Shown one piece after another: positions 1-11,572 of a stretch of 64,000 nucleotides of DNA. The DNA is from Bolinopsis microptera (taxonomy: Eukaryota; Ctenophora; Tentaculata; Lobata; Bolinopsidae), in contig NC_087083.1 of assembly GCF_026151205.1 (NCBI RefSeq), forward strand, positions 12,336,944 to 12,400,943, read 5' to 3'. The position numbers and the translations under genes are program-made. Numbering within the stretch: the stretch's first letter is position 1; each line of letters begins with the position of its first letter. The notes beneath the pieces were generated by a model. That model searched no databases and was not told where the DNA came from. It saw nothing but the letters and a program-made list of their open reading frames with translations.

Positions 1-281
1 CTGATCGAAAGACAAACCTTTCAGCAACAAAGCTAGGTCAGACTCAAGTCTAGATTTTATAGTAGGGATATTAAGATTTCCCCTAGTCTCCTCCTAGTGA
101 TAATGCGTAACAAGGTCTTTAACCGTCTCTTATCCTCGTCTCGATAAACACATACAGGTCTTTGATTTATTTTTCGTTTGTACCAAAAATAATACAAAAT
201 TAATAATATGAAAGGAAATAAAAATAGCACACATTTATTTTCACCAGGTCTTTTAATAATTATATCCTGCTCTGACATTTC
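1..281. repeat. Dispersed block with exon-like content, first copy
   Basis: Bases 1-139 recur almost unchanged at about 1519-1660, and bases 137-281 recur at about 2876-3027, so the window opens inside a duplicated unit. Read on the minus strand, the second half gives a short peptide with SEQDII..RPGENK followed by a hydrophobic run; the same peptide occurs near 3.0 kb and, in shorter form, near 5.1 kb. It looks like one exon of a transposon-linked gene with adjoining intron, not a complete gene. I do not recognise the product. Confidence 0.6.
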
Positions 282-1633
282 TATTTATCTGATGAAAATA
301 GATAAATAGAAATGATAAAATAAGTTAATTTACATAATAAGTTAGTACTTAGTAGCTACATGCTATGATAGCTGCTGGTGGCCCTAGGGGCAAATACGAT
401 GGCCGAAATTTGCACCATTGCACCAAGAGCGTTGTCTTCCTCCATTGCTCTCAATCTCTGCACTATTATTTCCCCAAATGCAGAGAACTGATCACTCTGA
501 CCAGGGGCAGGGGCAGGGGCTGGGAGGGGAGCTGGAGCTGCCAAGGATGCAACTAGTGCAGAGCTCAACTAGAAAATAGAATTGCAGGACATTGGTTGGT
601 ACACTAAGTTTGTGTATCCTTTTAAAACTCGTGTGGCCGCAGTCCTGATCTTGCCCAACACCACCAATAGTAATACGCGTATCGATTACTGCGTGCAAAT
701 TAATACGTTCATGGAACAGGTCAGCCGTATTAATTTTATTTCACAAATAAAAATTTCATATTTTATCGCTGTATTAATTGGCCATGGAACTAGAGGGTTA
801 CGAGGAAATTCAATCCTCAACTTAACTTTTACTGTTTTTAACTGATATGATGACATTAACTTTTAACTTATGTTGTTACATGTACTTCTTCTTAGTGTGG
901 TGACTTGGGTCCATAAATAATTGATTTAAATACAAATGTGTTGTTTCTTTATAGAAATTATTTATTACTTGTAAATTATTCTTTAATTTTGACAAATACA
1001 ATCATTCTGAAATTGTCTATTATTTGCAAACAATTCATTAACATGTCGTTAGCTTGTTGTGGAACTCCTGGCGATCTGGCAGTCCTTTGGCCAAGTCATC
1101 GATGCTTTTCAAGCTATCGAACGGGAAAACTCCCTTGGGGAGCAGGAGGCCCAAATTATGTTGGTCACCACAATGCTCTTCATCAATGAACTTGCAGATA
1201 GAAGGACATTCTTCATTCCCTCCCTCTGCTAAGTTCTTCACTAGGTTGTCTATTGAGTTGTTTAAGTGTGCGTAACTGTCTGTAAAAATTACCTCGTCTT
1301 ACTCTTAGTATAATTGACAAATAACAGTAATATTTTCTAGACAAATGACATATCGATATTATTGCTGCAGCAGATACAAATTCCAACATTATTACATTCC
1401 CAACTGTTTGAACCATTACATTAACGAGGAAATTCAATCCTCAACTTAACTTTTACTGTTTTTAACTGATATGATGACATTAACTTTTAACTTATGTTGT
1501 TACATACTTGAATCATGACTGATCGAAAGACAAACCTTTCAGCAACAAAGCTAGGTCAGACTCAAGTCTAGATTTTATAGTAGGGATATTAAGATTTCCC
1601 CTAGTCCCCTTGTGGTAATGCGTAACAAGGTCT
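282..1633. other. AT-rich spacer with an 80-base direct repeat
   Basis: No coding region can be supported here. A block of about 80 bases (GAGGAAATTCAATCCTCAAC...TTGTTACAT) occurs at 801-881 and again at 1424-1505 in the same orientation. The second copy leads straight into the second copy of the window's opening block, so the stretch is part of a nested duplication. The rest is unremarkable. Confidence 0.5.
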
Positions 1634-1683
1634 TTAACCGTCTCTTATCTCGATTAACACATACAGCTTGTGATGTGTTTGAT

Positions 1684-2850
1684 TTATTTTTCGTTTGGAG
1701 GACTGGCTGGAGCTGGGTGGGTTGGTAGACTGGCTAGAGCTGGAGGACCGGCTGGAGCTTGGTGGGTTGGTAGGTGACAGTTTGGACTCCAGGAACTGGT
1801 ACAGCCCCATGGCCATGGGGTCTTAATCTTGTCTAGATACGCATTCACTGTTCTGTCAGAGGCCATGTCTGTTTTCCAAGCACCACTGCAGAAGTGCTCA
1901 AATTCTCCGAGAACGTCAGAGTTACCTGTTGAAAGAAGGATTAGTTAAAACATCTTGATTACTGATTCTTGATACAACTTTTCCCAATTAAAGAAAATTC
2001 AGTGCAACGACCAGTTTGTAAAACAGACCACGTACCCCATCTTTCAAATAGCTGATTGAACCCCTGCATAACAGTGTAATTAGCCCAAGGCTTGAGGCCA
2101 GAGTGGAGAGGATTCAACAAAAAACTCACATCGTGCGCTGGGCTTAGCAAAAAGCACCATCTGTCCATCGCGAGTCTCTGAAGGTCAGCTTGATGGTCAT
2201 CTCTTATATCCTCATCTGAAGATAAACGAAGTTAAGAAAACGGTGAATCAAGAGACTGTGTATTATCATTTATTTGTTGTCAAGTGTAACTTGCATATTT
2301 TAGTTTATGAGGGGGGGGGGGGGGCAGGGTCTGAAACTGAAAATCTGTCCAGCTCGTGCAGACAAAGATGTGGGCATTCATCTCATAACTCTTGTCACCA
2401 TCTGATAGCCGCAGTATGTGCCAAATGGGTAACACGACTCTAAGTACATAGCATAGGTCCTTCCAAAATAGAGGATCATTAATGGTAGCCCTAATAGTAT
2501 CAAATGACTCCTTATGTTCCCTTTTCTGCAAGAAGCCACGGAATGTATCTCCCTGAGGGAAGGGGTATGATCAGGACTCGTAGGTGGGTGAGAACATAAA
2601 CTAAGATTTTGACATTCAACTTACACCTAGCACATACCTTCTTTTCGATACTTTTCTTACCACCCTGTGTAGTCTCTCCAGATAGGAACTGAGCTCTAGC
2701 TCCCGTCGAAGTTGAAGATGAGGGGTTTCTTCTTGTTTGGTTCACCTTGTGAACCTCTGCTCTGTTTGTCGTACCTCTCTTGAACACGTGGCTATCCTTT
2801 TGGGCTCGTTCCCTCGCCTCTGTTTTGCTGAAGGCGTTCTTCAACGTAAC
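1684..2850 (-). pseudogene. hAT-like transposase relic, spliced, C-terminal half
   Basis: Four minus-strand exon-like pieces lie in order. Exon 1 (about 2639-2850) is Ser/Thr/Lys-rich and ends at a GTATGT donor. Exon 2 (about 2370-2525) follows a TTCTTGCAG acceptor and carries DPLFWKDL...ILRLSDGDK. Exon 3 (2036-2215) follows ATCTTCAG and carries the RLAMDRWCFL...FLLNP block. Exon 4 starts at 1925 after TTCAACAG and carries FEHFCSGAWKTD. The FW.DL...L..LDGDK and DRW.FL..P...FLLNP patterns are typical of the middle of hAT-family transposases (from memory, not searched). Exon 3 joins exon 4 in frame at a Trp-Gly codon. The usual C-terminal dimerisation block is not visible: the reading runs into a Ser/Pro-rich tail and stops at 1684, so the gene is truncated or diverged. 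The N-terminal BED zinc finger is also absent. Plain DNA-transposon relic; no terminal inverted repeats found. Confidence 0.6.
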
Positions 2851-2875
2851 AGTTTCCAGTTCCAGCAGCTTTTAG

Positions 2876-3390
2876 GTCTTTAACCTCGTCTCGATAAACA
2901 CATACAGGTCTTTGATTTATTTTTCGTTTGTACCCAAAATAATACAAAATTGATAATATGAAAGGGAATAAAAGTAGCACACATTTATTTTCACCAGATC
3001 TTCTAATGATTATATCCTGCTCTGACCGCTTTACCTTGAGGTTTTTCTTTACGGAGTACTTCATCGTCCTGTCTGCATCTCTCACCTTTTTACCCTTTAT
3101 CTAGGTCCCCACTGTTACGTCAGTAGATCCCTCCATTTGGGGTTCCGCTGGTGGGACTTTTAATTAAGTTTAGTTAGACCTTTTTAATTTCATAGAGCTT
3201 GTGGACACAAAATCTACTAGTATTATCTTTCATGTTATGTAACTGCCATGAAAATGAAAAAATACGTCACCAACCAAGCAGGACGTACAAAACAGCCACA
3301 GTGGGTTACTAAATGTTTAAGCTTTATATCTAGAAGGGTCTCTTGAGGTCCCCCTCACCGTATAATACAGTTTTAATAAGATTTAAATTT
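2876..3390. repeat. Duplicated block, paired with 5091-5460
   Basis: About 370 bases from 3010 onward match 5091-5460 in the same orientation, including the stretch CCCTTTATCTAGGTCCCCAC and the later TCTAGAAGGGTCTCTTGAGG. The left part also matches 137-281. On the minus strand a short exon-like peptide with RTMKYS.KKNLKVKRSEQDI is kept in both copies (2985-3085 and about 5060-5170), which suggests descent from one gene. Product unrecognised; strongly basic, so perhaps DNA- or RNA-binding. Confidence 0.6.
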
Positions 3391-3653
3391 AAACTCAATT
3401 CCACAGTATTGATAGAAGTAAAGAATGGGAGAATAATCAATGAGTAAATACATTACGAACTATCTTTGCCTCGTTTGTCTGGGGTAAGGTCTCGTACTTA
3501 GTACACCATTCCAAGGTGCAGTCACTAATCATGTTTGTTGGCGACGATATATGCACACTGGGACTGGTATCCTCATCCGTAGCGACTAGTGACATTATTA
3601 TCTATCTAAATCAAACAAGATAATTAATAAGTAAATCGGACAATCATATGATA

Positions 3654-4480
3654 TTATAGCAATATTGAAATAAAATCTAAAAGGAAGCAAATTGGCTCCA
3701 AGCAGTCATGGAGCCGATTTGCCGTGGAACGTTTTAGGAATCGGTTTTCTGATGTAGGGGAAATACATAGATTATTGACCTTCTTTCTGCTCAGGTTAAG
3801 GAACGTTTCTTGTAGAATTTTCTTTTTGAAGGTTTCATCATCATAGATAGTTCTTTCCTTAAGTACGTACTCTTTGTTTGCTCGAGACCACTGTCTGATA
3901 CTGTAACTGCCAAGTTTGCTTTCACTCTTTAGATATACGTTGTTCTGTATTGCAGCAATCATGGTGAGGATGACAGTCGTCGTCATGGTAAAACCTGTGG
4001 ACTTGGGTAGGTACGACAATTTCAGGCTGTGGAAGCTTTCGAGTTTTCCCGTGTGAATAAACTTTGAACATTTCTTAACATCGTTAGTAAATTTGGTCCC
4101 TTTGATAATCTTGAAAACTTTTTTAAAATCTTCATCTTCGACATTGAACGAAGGTATCTCCCGGCCCTCTAAGACAATGCTGAGTATGATAGCACTGCTT
4201 CATGAGAGAATACAATTTCGTTGCAACTTTAATTCATCTTGTTACGTGATTTTTGAAACATTGAACTTAAAACAAATAATTATGACCCCGTTACTCACTT
4301 TTTAAGCATCAGCTGCTCTCTGCCCTTAGCTGTTCAATAAGTTCAGCCATATAATTAATTTCCACTCCGATCGGCGGAGCCTCTTACGAGTTGCTTCGTA
4401 TTCTTTCATCTCATCCTTATAGCTCTGAATTACAGAAGACAGCGCCTGGAGTGGATCTTTCGTTGACATGTATAAAACTC
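3654..4480 (-). pseudogene. Relic of a transposon-linked protein (HTGKLE.FHSL family)
   Basis: Two exon-like pieces on the minus strand. The upstream piece (about 4300-4470) starts MSTKDPLQALSSVIQSYKDE, is helical and charged, and ends at a GTGAGTAA donor. The downstream piece (3654 to about 4170) reads EGREIPSFNVEDEDFKKVFK and later KFIHTGKLESFHSLKLSY. The HTG.LE.FHSL.LKY.PK pattern is one I recall from uncharacterised proteins that are widespread in fish and invertebrates and often repeated in genomes. The usual following ARTQLAALDHN block is replaced by diverged sequence. The upstream piece loses its frame before the donor. No catalytic function is claimed. Confidence 0.45.
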
Positions 4481-4489
4481 GCTAAAAGG

Positions 4490-5060
4490 AAGGTAGTGTT
4501 ATAAACGTAACACCAGTGATCGACCGAGGCCAAAAAAGCACCCCGCTTGCACGTAGTTCAAAATGCTTTGATCTCGCCCCTAAGTGGTAAATTTATTCAA
4601 ATTACGTACAGTGATTTTCAAATCACAACGATCACTATAAATGTTTTTTAGAAAACTTCTTGACCGCTGTTACATAACATGGTCAGAATTTATTTTAAAA
4701 GTCTATAAAAATGGTTAAAAATGGTTAACAATTTACTCTGAAAATAATACTCAACTTTACAGAAGATCCAGTGGCCTGTTTTACTAATAAAAAAATTTGT
4801 TTTACTGCTTGAACATAACTTTGTGAGCTGGGAGAAATTCTGGTATGTCCAAGACAGCCACAAGTTAGCATTTGCTAAGAACTTCTTCTACAGGGTACTT
4901 CTTAAACAGTCTCTTCTAACGAGCAGCAATACCCCCTGTTGTGACAGACATTTAGCTGTTACTACATATTCCTGTTCAAATATTGTTCCAATGATGATTT
5001 CCTGCTGTGACCGCTGCTATAAAATAGTAGTCAAACGCAGGAACTGAATCTTTTAAGTTT
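4490..5060. other. Spacer, nothing recognised
   Basis: AT-rich sequence without a supportable gene, terminal repeat or hairpin. The short open frames here have no recognisable motif and no second copy elsewhere in the window. Confidence 0.4.
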
Positions 5061-5090
5061 TGTGCCTCTGGAACCACACCGGGTCTTCCG

Positions 5091-5460
5091 ATGACTATAT
5101 CCTGCTCTGACCGCTTTACCTTGAGGTTTTTCTTTATGGAGTACTTCATCGTCCTTTCTGCATCTCTCACCTTTTTACCCTTTATCTAGGTCCCCACTGT
5201 GCCATCAGTAGATCCCTTTATTTGGGGTTCCGCTGGTGAGACTTTTAATTAAGTTTAGTTAGACCTTTTTAATTGATGTGAACATAAAATGTACTGGTAT
5301 TATCTCTCATGTTATGTAACTTACATGAAAATGAAAAAAGACGTCACCAACCAAGCAGGACGTACAAAACAGCCACAGTGGGTTACTAAATGTTTTAGCT
5401 TTATATCTAGAAGGGTCTCTTGAGGTCCCCGTCACCGTAAAATACAGTTTTATTAAGATA
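5091..5460. repeat. Second copy of the 3.0-3.4 kb block
   Basis: Nearly collinear with 3010-3390, with small indels, including the minus-strand RTMKYS.KKNLKVKRSEQDI exon. Its right edge (GGTCTCTTGAGGTCCC...AATACAG) is repeated once more at 5705-5770, so at least three partial copies of this end exist within 2.5 kb. Confidence 0.6.
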
Positions 5461-6590
5461 ATGATAAATATTTCAGTCGAATTAGGTCTGTTCTGGAAAT
5501 GTTCATTAGAAAACTTCTTTAGTTTCTAAGGGAATCCTTTTCCTGGGATGCCTTTCTTAAAATGTTTGTACATGCCAGAGAACTTTCTTTGTAGGTCTAG
5601 ACAATCTTGGTGGAATAGGGGTCCGTATCTGCTATAGTTAAGTCTTCCGGTCGCAAAAAATAACACTAAGCTCCTTTCAACAGCAGAATACAACGAATAA
5701 TTGTAGTTCATGAAGGTTCTCTTGAGGTCCCTGTCACCGTATAATACAGCTTTAATAAGATAATAATAAATATTTCAGTCGAAGGACTGCAGTTCTGGAA
5801 ATGTTCTAAGGGAATCCTTTTCCTGAAATCTGCCAAGTCCCCAAAGTTTGGTCGTGTGGAATGTTTTCTTTCTGAGAGGGTGTAACCCCTCCTGTGCCTG
5901 TCTCGTTTTGCACAGTTTATGTCATACGGGTTAGTGTAGTCAAGTAGGGCCAATTAGATAAAAATCATCTTGTTCTTACATCTTAAAAACAATGCTGCTG
6001 AGGGAATGGAATCTGCTGGTCCAGATGGTAATCCTAAGGACTACAATATCAAATCCAAGCAGAATGCATAGATCCAATGGATCCTTAGCTACTCCCTAGA
6101 CTGGGTGAAACTGGGATTCGAACCCTGGACCTTCTGATTTTAAAGTTTATAGTAAGAACAAATATAACATACGCGTTCTAAAAGCACTAGCTGCTGTACA
6201 TTGTACAGTGTCGAGGGGGAGACCTTTCCGCCCTCACTTTGGTGCCTTCTCAATGCTGCGTACTTCATACTGAAAAAAAAGCCTCATAGTGAGATACAGA
6301 TTGCAGTATAAAATCATTTGTGGATGCAGAATAATTTATTGACTGTCCCTTTGAACTTGAACTAATGTCAACTTTTAATCATGAAATTTATTATAAAATT
6401 ATGGTTAATCATACTAGGAAATAGAAATTGATAATTAGACCCACCAAAATTTCTCTCTTGTAATATCCCTGATCCTGTCATGGAGTCTCAGGTACTGGGG
6501 ATTACTGGTGCGCATGAATCGCCGGTATATCTCTTCTGGGTCTGAATGTATTTCACATAAAAAAGACAACATTTTTATTTACCACAAAAC
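5461..6590. other. Patchwork of short repeats, no gene
   Basis: Contains a third partial copy of the GGTCTCTTGAGGTCCC end (5705-5770). A minus-strand piece at about 5810-5950 reads DINCAKRDRHRRGYTLS; a related peptide lies beside the SWIM-finger exon at 19.5 kb, so both probably come from the same element family. A TTCGAATCC box at 6114-6124 resembles a tRNA T-arm but has no D-arm partner. The rest is AT-rich with nothing recognisable. Confidence 0.4.
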
Positions 6591-7010
6591 ATTCAATACA
6601 CAGCCACACATTGTTGAGAAATCCTGTAGGTCTCTATGGTGGAAACACCTGAGCTGGGCACCCCGTTAGGGACAGTCTTAGATGTCCCGGGCTCCTCTAA
6701 TGAGTCGGTGGATGAGGGCCTAGAACTGGTCTGTATAAGTATGTGTGTTGCAGAGTTGTGTTCTTTAGTTCCTGAGGGAATCCTTTTCCTGAGATCTGCC
6801 AAGTCCCCAAAAATGTATTATTTTAATAATATTTCCTGAGTTGAACATTGTTTTGGATTCAGCTTCATGGATTTCATGGCTGTATAATATTACAGCTTTA
6901 AAACAGTGGCTTTTATATTAATATTTTATTCATCGCATACCAGTCTATCTTGGTATTCAAGACTATTAGAATTCTGATAATATATGAAAACAGTAGCACA
7001 CATCAGATTT
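6590..7010. repeat. Block shared with 19.7-20.7 kb
   Basis: The stretch TCTATGGTGGAAACACCTGA at 6635 recurs at 19717. The stretch CTGAGATCTGCCAAGTCCCC followed by AATGTAT, and the next 200 bases up to TCAAGACTATTAGAATTCTG, recur at about 20507-20700. The two loci are therefore copies of one longer element with different internal deletions. No intact reading frame is kept between the copies. Confidence 0.55.
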
Positions 7011-7440
7011 GTGCTTTGCATAGCTCTATAGTTGCAGTTGTTATAATAGCGTAAGACTGCGTCGCTATCAAGTCCCCTCTCGAAAGATTTGGTACGTTTA
7101 AAAGCAAGAGGACATAAAACACGTTTACAATCGTACTTGCATAACTTTGCCTTACTTCGGCAGATACTCCCTCATTTATTCGTCCGTAATTAGATAAAGA
7201 TTGATTATATGCAAAAATAATATAGAGAAAAATAATATAGCCCAAAGAAAAAAAAGAGATAACTTGAAGAAAAATAGAAGATATAAAAGAAAAATAGTTA
7301 AAATAAAGCGAAAGAAAAATGTAAAAATGTCCTTGTATTGTAGGGGATTTTGTAACAAAGTTTGAAAAGTATTTCACTGTTATGCTTGTCTGTATTACGC
7401 ATCACCTCAATGAAGAGAAGACAGAATTTGGTAGCTGCGG
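7011..7440. other. AT-rich spacer, partly shared with 21.1-21.4 kb
   Basis: Low-complexity A/T sequence. Fragments such as the CTCATTTATTCGTCCGTAAT box at 7170 recur near 22.06 kb, so this too belongs to the duplicated material. The hydrophobic open frames on the minus strand are products of base composition. Confidence 0.4.
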
Positions 7441-8110
7441 TCACATTCTGCGTATCAGTTGGATAAAGCAATCGTTCTACTAACTACTTCATGTTTTTCT
7501 ACCCCATCAGCAAGGAGAAGTAACTCAACTAGATCATTTCTAACGACCTTGATACCACTGAGCTCTACTGTCTCATTGATTAACGCAAGCCACATTCTTT
7601 TACCAATGTGCTTGGCATCAAAGTTTGCTGTTTCCTGCCTTTTTCCACATTTAGAATCCACGAGGGGTAGCTTCACTATCACGTATCATTTCCCCAACAG
7701 GTGACATTGGATCAATTGACTCAGAGAGATAACGTTCTAGCACTAATCTTCTAACACCATCAGCATCGGTACAGTAGTTCATTACATTTTTACCGGTTCT
7801 TCTGTAAACTTCATCACTGATTGTTACAAATATGTTTTCCGTTCTTTTGTAGTCATCTTTACAGCAGGTGGGACAACACAAAACAGCTTTAACTCCATCC
7901 ACTTCATTCAGTTTGTTGATTCCAACCACAGTATTGTCCTTTGGGATGTGAATTGTCCCTGATTTAAGAGCATCTTGTATTTGAAGTGCTTCCTCGTATG
8001 TCTCGAAATTGAGTAAGTCAGGGTTCTCTCGTCCATGGAGATAACAGATACCCTGTAGGCTGTTGGTTTTATCATCAAATCGGATACGGGCGGCGTGAGA
8101 GCAAGTTAAT
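7440..8110 (-). pseudogene. Relic of a transposon-linked protein of unknown function
   Basis: A minus-strand reading runs from about 8100 to 7455 with one break near 7680. It starts RIRFDDKTNSLQGICYLHGR, continues with a YEEALQIQDALKSG.IHIPK block, a CCPTCC pair, NVMNYCTDADGVRRLVLE, then across the break a PLVDSKCGKRQE and FDAKHIGKRMW block. I recall the combination of RYDD..N...G.C..H, IHI, YC.DADGVRR and FD.KH..KR from repeated, uncharacterised proteins of cnidarians and fungi, probably encoded by a DNA transposon; the superfamily is not clear to me. About 215 residues remain and neither terminus is visible, so this is an internal fragment. The Cys pairs suggest a metal site. Confidence 0.5.
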
Positions 8111-8119
8111 AAAAAATAT

Positions 8120-9060
8120 TATACAAAGAAAAAAAGGCAATCATTAACATATAGAAATATTTCTCAGTTCAGTACAGCCATTGAAGCTGCATTTTTAAAC
8201 CTTACAACATCTTTCACCAGTTTATCATTATTAAACCATTTCACAGACAATTTTTTGTCTCACAGTTTATCGACTGTAAGTTCTGTAATACTATGTCTCC
8301 CTATATCTTCACTCCTAGCGTGATCACATGTGGAGAGATATTGCTAGAGTTTGTAACTACGATCTCCAACTCTACAGGGTAAATATCCTTGTTAATTATT
8401 ATTACATATTTAATACATTATTACAACACCTTATTACACTGTACCCATATTATCATTTTGTGCTATCACAGAAAAAGGTTTTCCATCGTAAGACCAGATC
8501 CTCAAATGTTTTGATCTGAATAAGTTATTGTTTAGACAAGAACGGTTTAGGTAAGAGAAGCTTTTTTGTGAGAATCTATAAGTTCTTTAATACTATTTCT
8601 CATTATATTTTCACTTCGGAATCAGTTAGACCATGATGGCTCCATGACAGAATTTAAAATGTCACTCATTAAGTTATTAATCTGACTCATTCCCTAGTTA
8701 TCCACAATGCTCGAATTATTTATTCTTCTTCTTCTCTATCTTATGAGGTAGTCCCTTGTAAAAGACATGGCGAACAGGTGGGACAAACTTGATGTCTTCA
8801 AATTTCCCCTTTGTGATATTCTTCCCTATGGACAATTCGCAGCATTCTTAAAAAGTTTAAATTGCAGTAGGCAGTAGATGAAGTGGTAATAATTTCATGA
8901 TATTATATTAAAGATAATAGCAAAATAAAAGTCAATAGACGCAAAAAAGTATATCATTTCCAATGTTATGGCAATATAGATACAGCTCCAAGAAAACACA
9001 TAAGATAACAACATAAAAAATAACAGAAAGATTTAAGATAATAACAATAAGATAATAACA
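8120..9060. repeat. Partial copy of the 10.6-11.5 kb block
   Basis: From about 8560 to 9060 the sequence follows 11,090-11,540 and 13,790-14,100 (for example GTAAAAGACATGG.GAACAGG and CAGTAGGCAGTAGATGAAGT). It contains a TTAA at 8908-8911 that corresponds to the piggyBac target site at 14,097 and is empty here. The left part (8120-8560) is AT-rich with nothing recognised. Confidence 0.6.
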
Positions 9061-9062
9061 AA

Positions 9063-9262
9063 GGCTGTTTATTTGGGTTCTCTCCCCCCACTAGTAATGC
9101 CTTTCATGCAAGTAATAAATTTACAATCTCTTTCTGTTCTGGTCAACGGTATATATTTACAGTCACCGCACCTTCTTCCAGTTTTCAAGGGCTTATTTCT
9201 GTAAGGAAAGTTTTCCACCACAGATTGTGTCGGGTCGCCAATCTTCATCACGTCATGGTGAA
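9063..9262 (-). pseudogene. Exon fragment with GRRCGDCKY, copy 1
   Basis: Minus-strand exon-like piece reading DVMKIGDPTQSVVENFPYRN, then LKTGRRCGDCKYIPLTRTER and a second Cys before the stop. The same piece occurs at 17,499-17,741, where an inner part is present twice. The Cys pair plus basic residues suggest a small metal-binding or nucleic-acid-binding C-terminus of a transposon gene, but the family is not recognised. It is cut on its 5' side by the pogo-type MITE at 9273. Confidence 0.4.
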
Positions 9263-9272
9263 GGACTAGATA

Positions 9273-9703
9273 CCTTAATTCCCAAAAATTTGGGCGACAA
9301 AAAATTTGAGCGGGCCTCTCGCCCAAATTTTTTGCAGACCAAATTAATTGCATAAATCTTTTCCGTCCGCTAAATTTTTTGCTAACCAAACTTTTGGCAT
9401 TTGGCCTGTGGCCCTGAAATCTATAGAAAGATGGCTTTTTCTTCATATCCAAGTGAAATAATATTTGAAATTTTAGTTTTCTAATTCTGCTTAAAATTGA
9501 AAGCAAATGACTGGAACAATAAGGAATAATAATGAACTAAGGCAAATATCTAACTGAAATTTTAGTGGAAAATCGTTAATTTTTCGAAGAATTTGTGCCC
9601 AAATTTTCGGTCGCCCAAATGAGTTCAAATTTTCTGCCCAAATTTTCCGGGCTCAAATAAATTGTGCTCAATATAATGGCACACAACTTTTTGGGAACTA
9701 AGG
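9273..9703. mobile_element. pogo/Tc1-type MITE with TA target-site duplication
   Basis: A 431 bp element bounded by TA (9271-9272 and 9704-9705). Its ends are inverted repeats: CCTTAATTCCCAAAAATTTG on the left and the complement of CAACTTTTTGGGAACTAAGG on the right. The related unoccupied sequence at 23,226-23,240 reads GGACTAGATATACTAAA with a single TA; a similar empty stretch occurs at 12,361. Both flanks of this copy match the longer element at 26,175-27,214, from which it differs by loss of the transposase region, so it is a non-autonomous deletion derivative. Confidence 0.85.
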
Positions 9704-9705
9704 TA

Positions 9706-11560
9706 TACTAAAATAAGTAATTTATCACAAACATTGTGTGCTTTACATTGCTTCAAGACATCTAGAAACTTTAGTTTTATATAAAAGATAACAAGATAAG
9801 TCAATAGAAGCAAAAGAGTCTTTCGTAAGACTTATACTTAAATTGAAACTGTAATTGTTTTTAATGTATCGCAGCTTTGCTAATGAGCAATACCGCCTCT
9901 TGTGGTTTTAGCCACAGTTTACCTTGGAAAGCACCTTACTCGGCTGCAGTGAAATATTTTGTGTTGTGCCAACGCACAGCATCCTGTGCTTAGTTGTACT
10001 CTATAACTACCTCTAATACTACCTCTAATACTGCCCCCCAGGCTCTGAGATCTTTAGTTCTTTTTGGGAACATCTCCTCTGTCGAGGATTTTAGGGCCTT
10101 GAGACATATCATCACATCATATCTTTCCCTTGCTTCTCTGATTCTTTCAAAAAATAAATTCTCCAGTTCTCTGAACTTCCGTTCTGTTGATGGTTAATCT
10201 CCTCTCTGCCAGTCTTCAGGCTCCTGGAAGTACGACCATTGGATAAAGTACTCCCTCCAGTACATTGGTCGAGGAACATCTTCTCCCAATGTTTCATTCA
10301 CCAATTGCACTATCTGATTATTGGTATAGAATTTCTCTGGTGGTGGTGGAGGAGGAAGGTCAAGTACTCCACGAATAGTACGGTGGAATTCCACTACAGG
10401 GAAGAGTTCATCCTGGACCGTTCTGTTGAATTCGACCTCAGGACTCAGGAGGTATGTCCTGGGTGACGGGAGTTAGGCTAGAGGGAGCTGGAGGTAACTT
10501 GGGAAGTGAGTCCCAAGGTAAAGGAGGAGAGGGTGGTAGGGTTGAAAGGAGTAGCAGAAGGGGTGAAGTTATAACCGGTGAGGAGGGTAGCATATCCGCT
10601 AGTAGAGCACCATAACCAGTGTTATTTATACAGGCACGAATATGTCTCACAGTTTATCGACTATAAGTTCTTAATACTATTTCTCATTATATTTTTATAT
10701 CTTACTTCTAGCGTGACTATATTTTAATATTATCCCTTAGCAGTTAATTATCATTAAGTGATACTGATTCTTGGATTCTTCTGGTGGTTCAATGCCCAAA
10801 GCGTTTGACAGTTTATTCTTATAATGTCAAGTTAATAATAATTAGTAACAAGCACAATTTTCACCCTTTTCCTTACATTTTCCATTGTCTTCCCAAAGAG
10901 GGCATTGTTAAGGAGCTTGAAGTAGTCCTTTTCAAACTTGTCGACTGCAGGCTGCCTGAGTCTAGCGTCTCTGCAATATACGGAGCAATCCAAGTTTCTT
11001 GTCGAAACCGAATTGCTCGACCTACTTTAATCCCCCAATTTCTTTACTTCTTGCGTAATTATATTGTGTTTTATCTGGCAGCACAGGGTGCGGAATCAGA
11101 TAGACCATGATCGCTCCATGACAGAATTAAAAATGTCACTCATTAAGTTATTAGTCTGACTCATTCCCTTACATTGCACATTGCTAATTATTTATTCTTC
11201 TTCTTCTCTACCTTATGAGGTAGCCCCTTGTAAAAGACATGGTGAACAGGTGAGACAAACTTGAGAAGCTCTTTGATGTCTTCAAATTTCCCCTTTGTGA
11301 TATTCTTCCCTATGGACAATTTGCAGCATTCTTAAAAAGTTTAAATTGCAGTAGGCAGTAGATGAAGTGGTAATAATTTTATGATATTATATTAAAGATA
11401 ATAACAAAAGAAAAGTCAATAGACGCAAAAAAGTATATCATTTCCAATGATATGGCAATATAAATACAGCTCCAAGAAAACACATAAGATAACAACACAA
11501 AAGATAACAGAAAGATTTAAGATAATAACAGAAAGATAATGTAACTGCGAGTCATAAAAA
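9706..11560. repeat. Segmental duplication, copy A
   Basis: This stretch is collinear and highly similar to about 12,370-14,100 plus 17,214-17,400 (copy B). The only large differences are small indels and the 3.1 kb insertion in copy B. It contains the pseudogene at 10,000-10,650, a plus-strand region around 10,784-11,110 kept without gain of a clear motif, and at 11,392-11,395 the empty TTAA. Copies this similar imply a recent duplication. Confidence 0.85.
10000..10650 (-). pseudogene. Unrecognised repeated gene, copy A (Pro-rich, PRPMYWREYF)
   Basis: Minus-strand reading with a Pro/Ser/Leu-rich N-terminal part starting near MLPSSPVITSP, a middle GVLDLPPPPPPEKFY, then LGEDVPRPMYWREYFIQWSY and a charged helical C-terminus (RKFRELENLFFERIREAR). 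Compared with copy B at 12,674-13,340 it has a stop codon where B has Lys in the GDKPS stretch, and a 7-base duplication near 10,441 that shifts the frame. The family is unknown to me; the acidic/basic helical end resembles a coiled coil. Conservation of the middle block between copies argues that it once encoded a protein. Confidence 0.5.
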
Positions 11561-11572
11561 ACTATTTACAGA

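Noticed and set aside
2311-2326. G homopolymer run (also C at 15,535 and G at 15,731)
   Set aside because: Too short and isolated for a functional claim; could be sequencing or assembly uncertainty, so not treated as a G-quadruplex.
6100-6165. Possible tRNA on the minus strand (GGTTCGAATCCC box with an upstream TTTAAAATC loop)
   Set aside because: No D-arm or A-box at the right distance and no matching 5' acceptor strand; at most a tRNA-derived SINE remnant.
7003-7377. Hydrophobic minus-strand frames as membrane proteins
   Set aside because: Phe/Leu/Ile-rich translation is expected from AT-rich DNA; no copies preserve it and no start or splice support.
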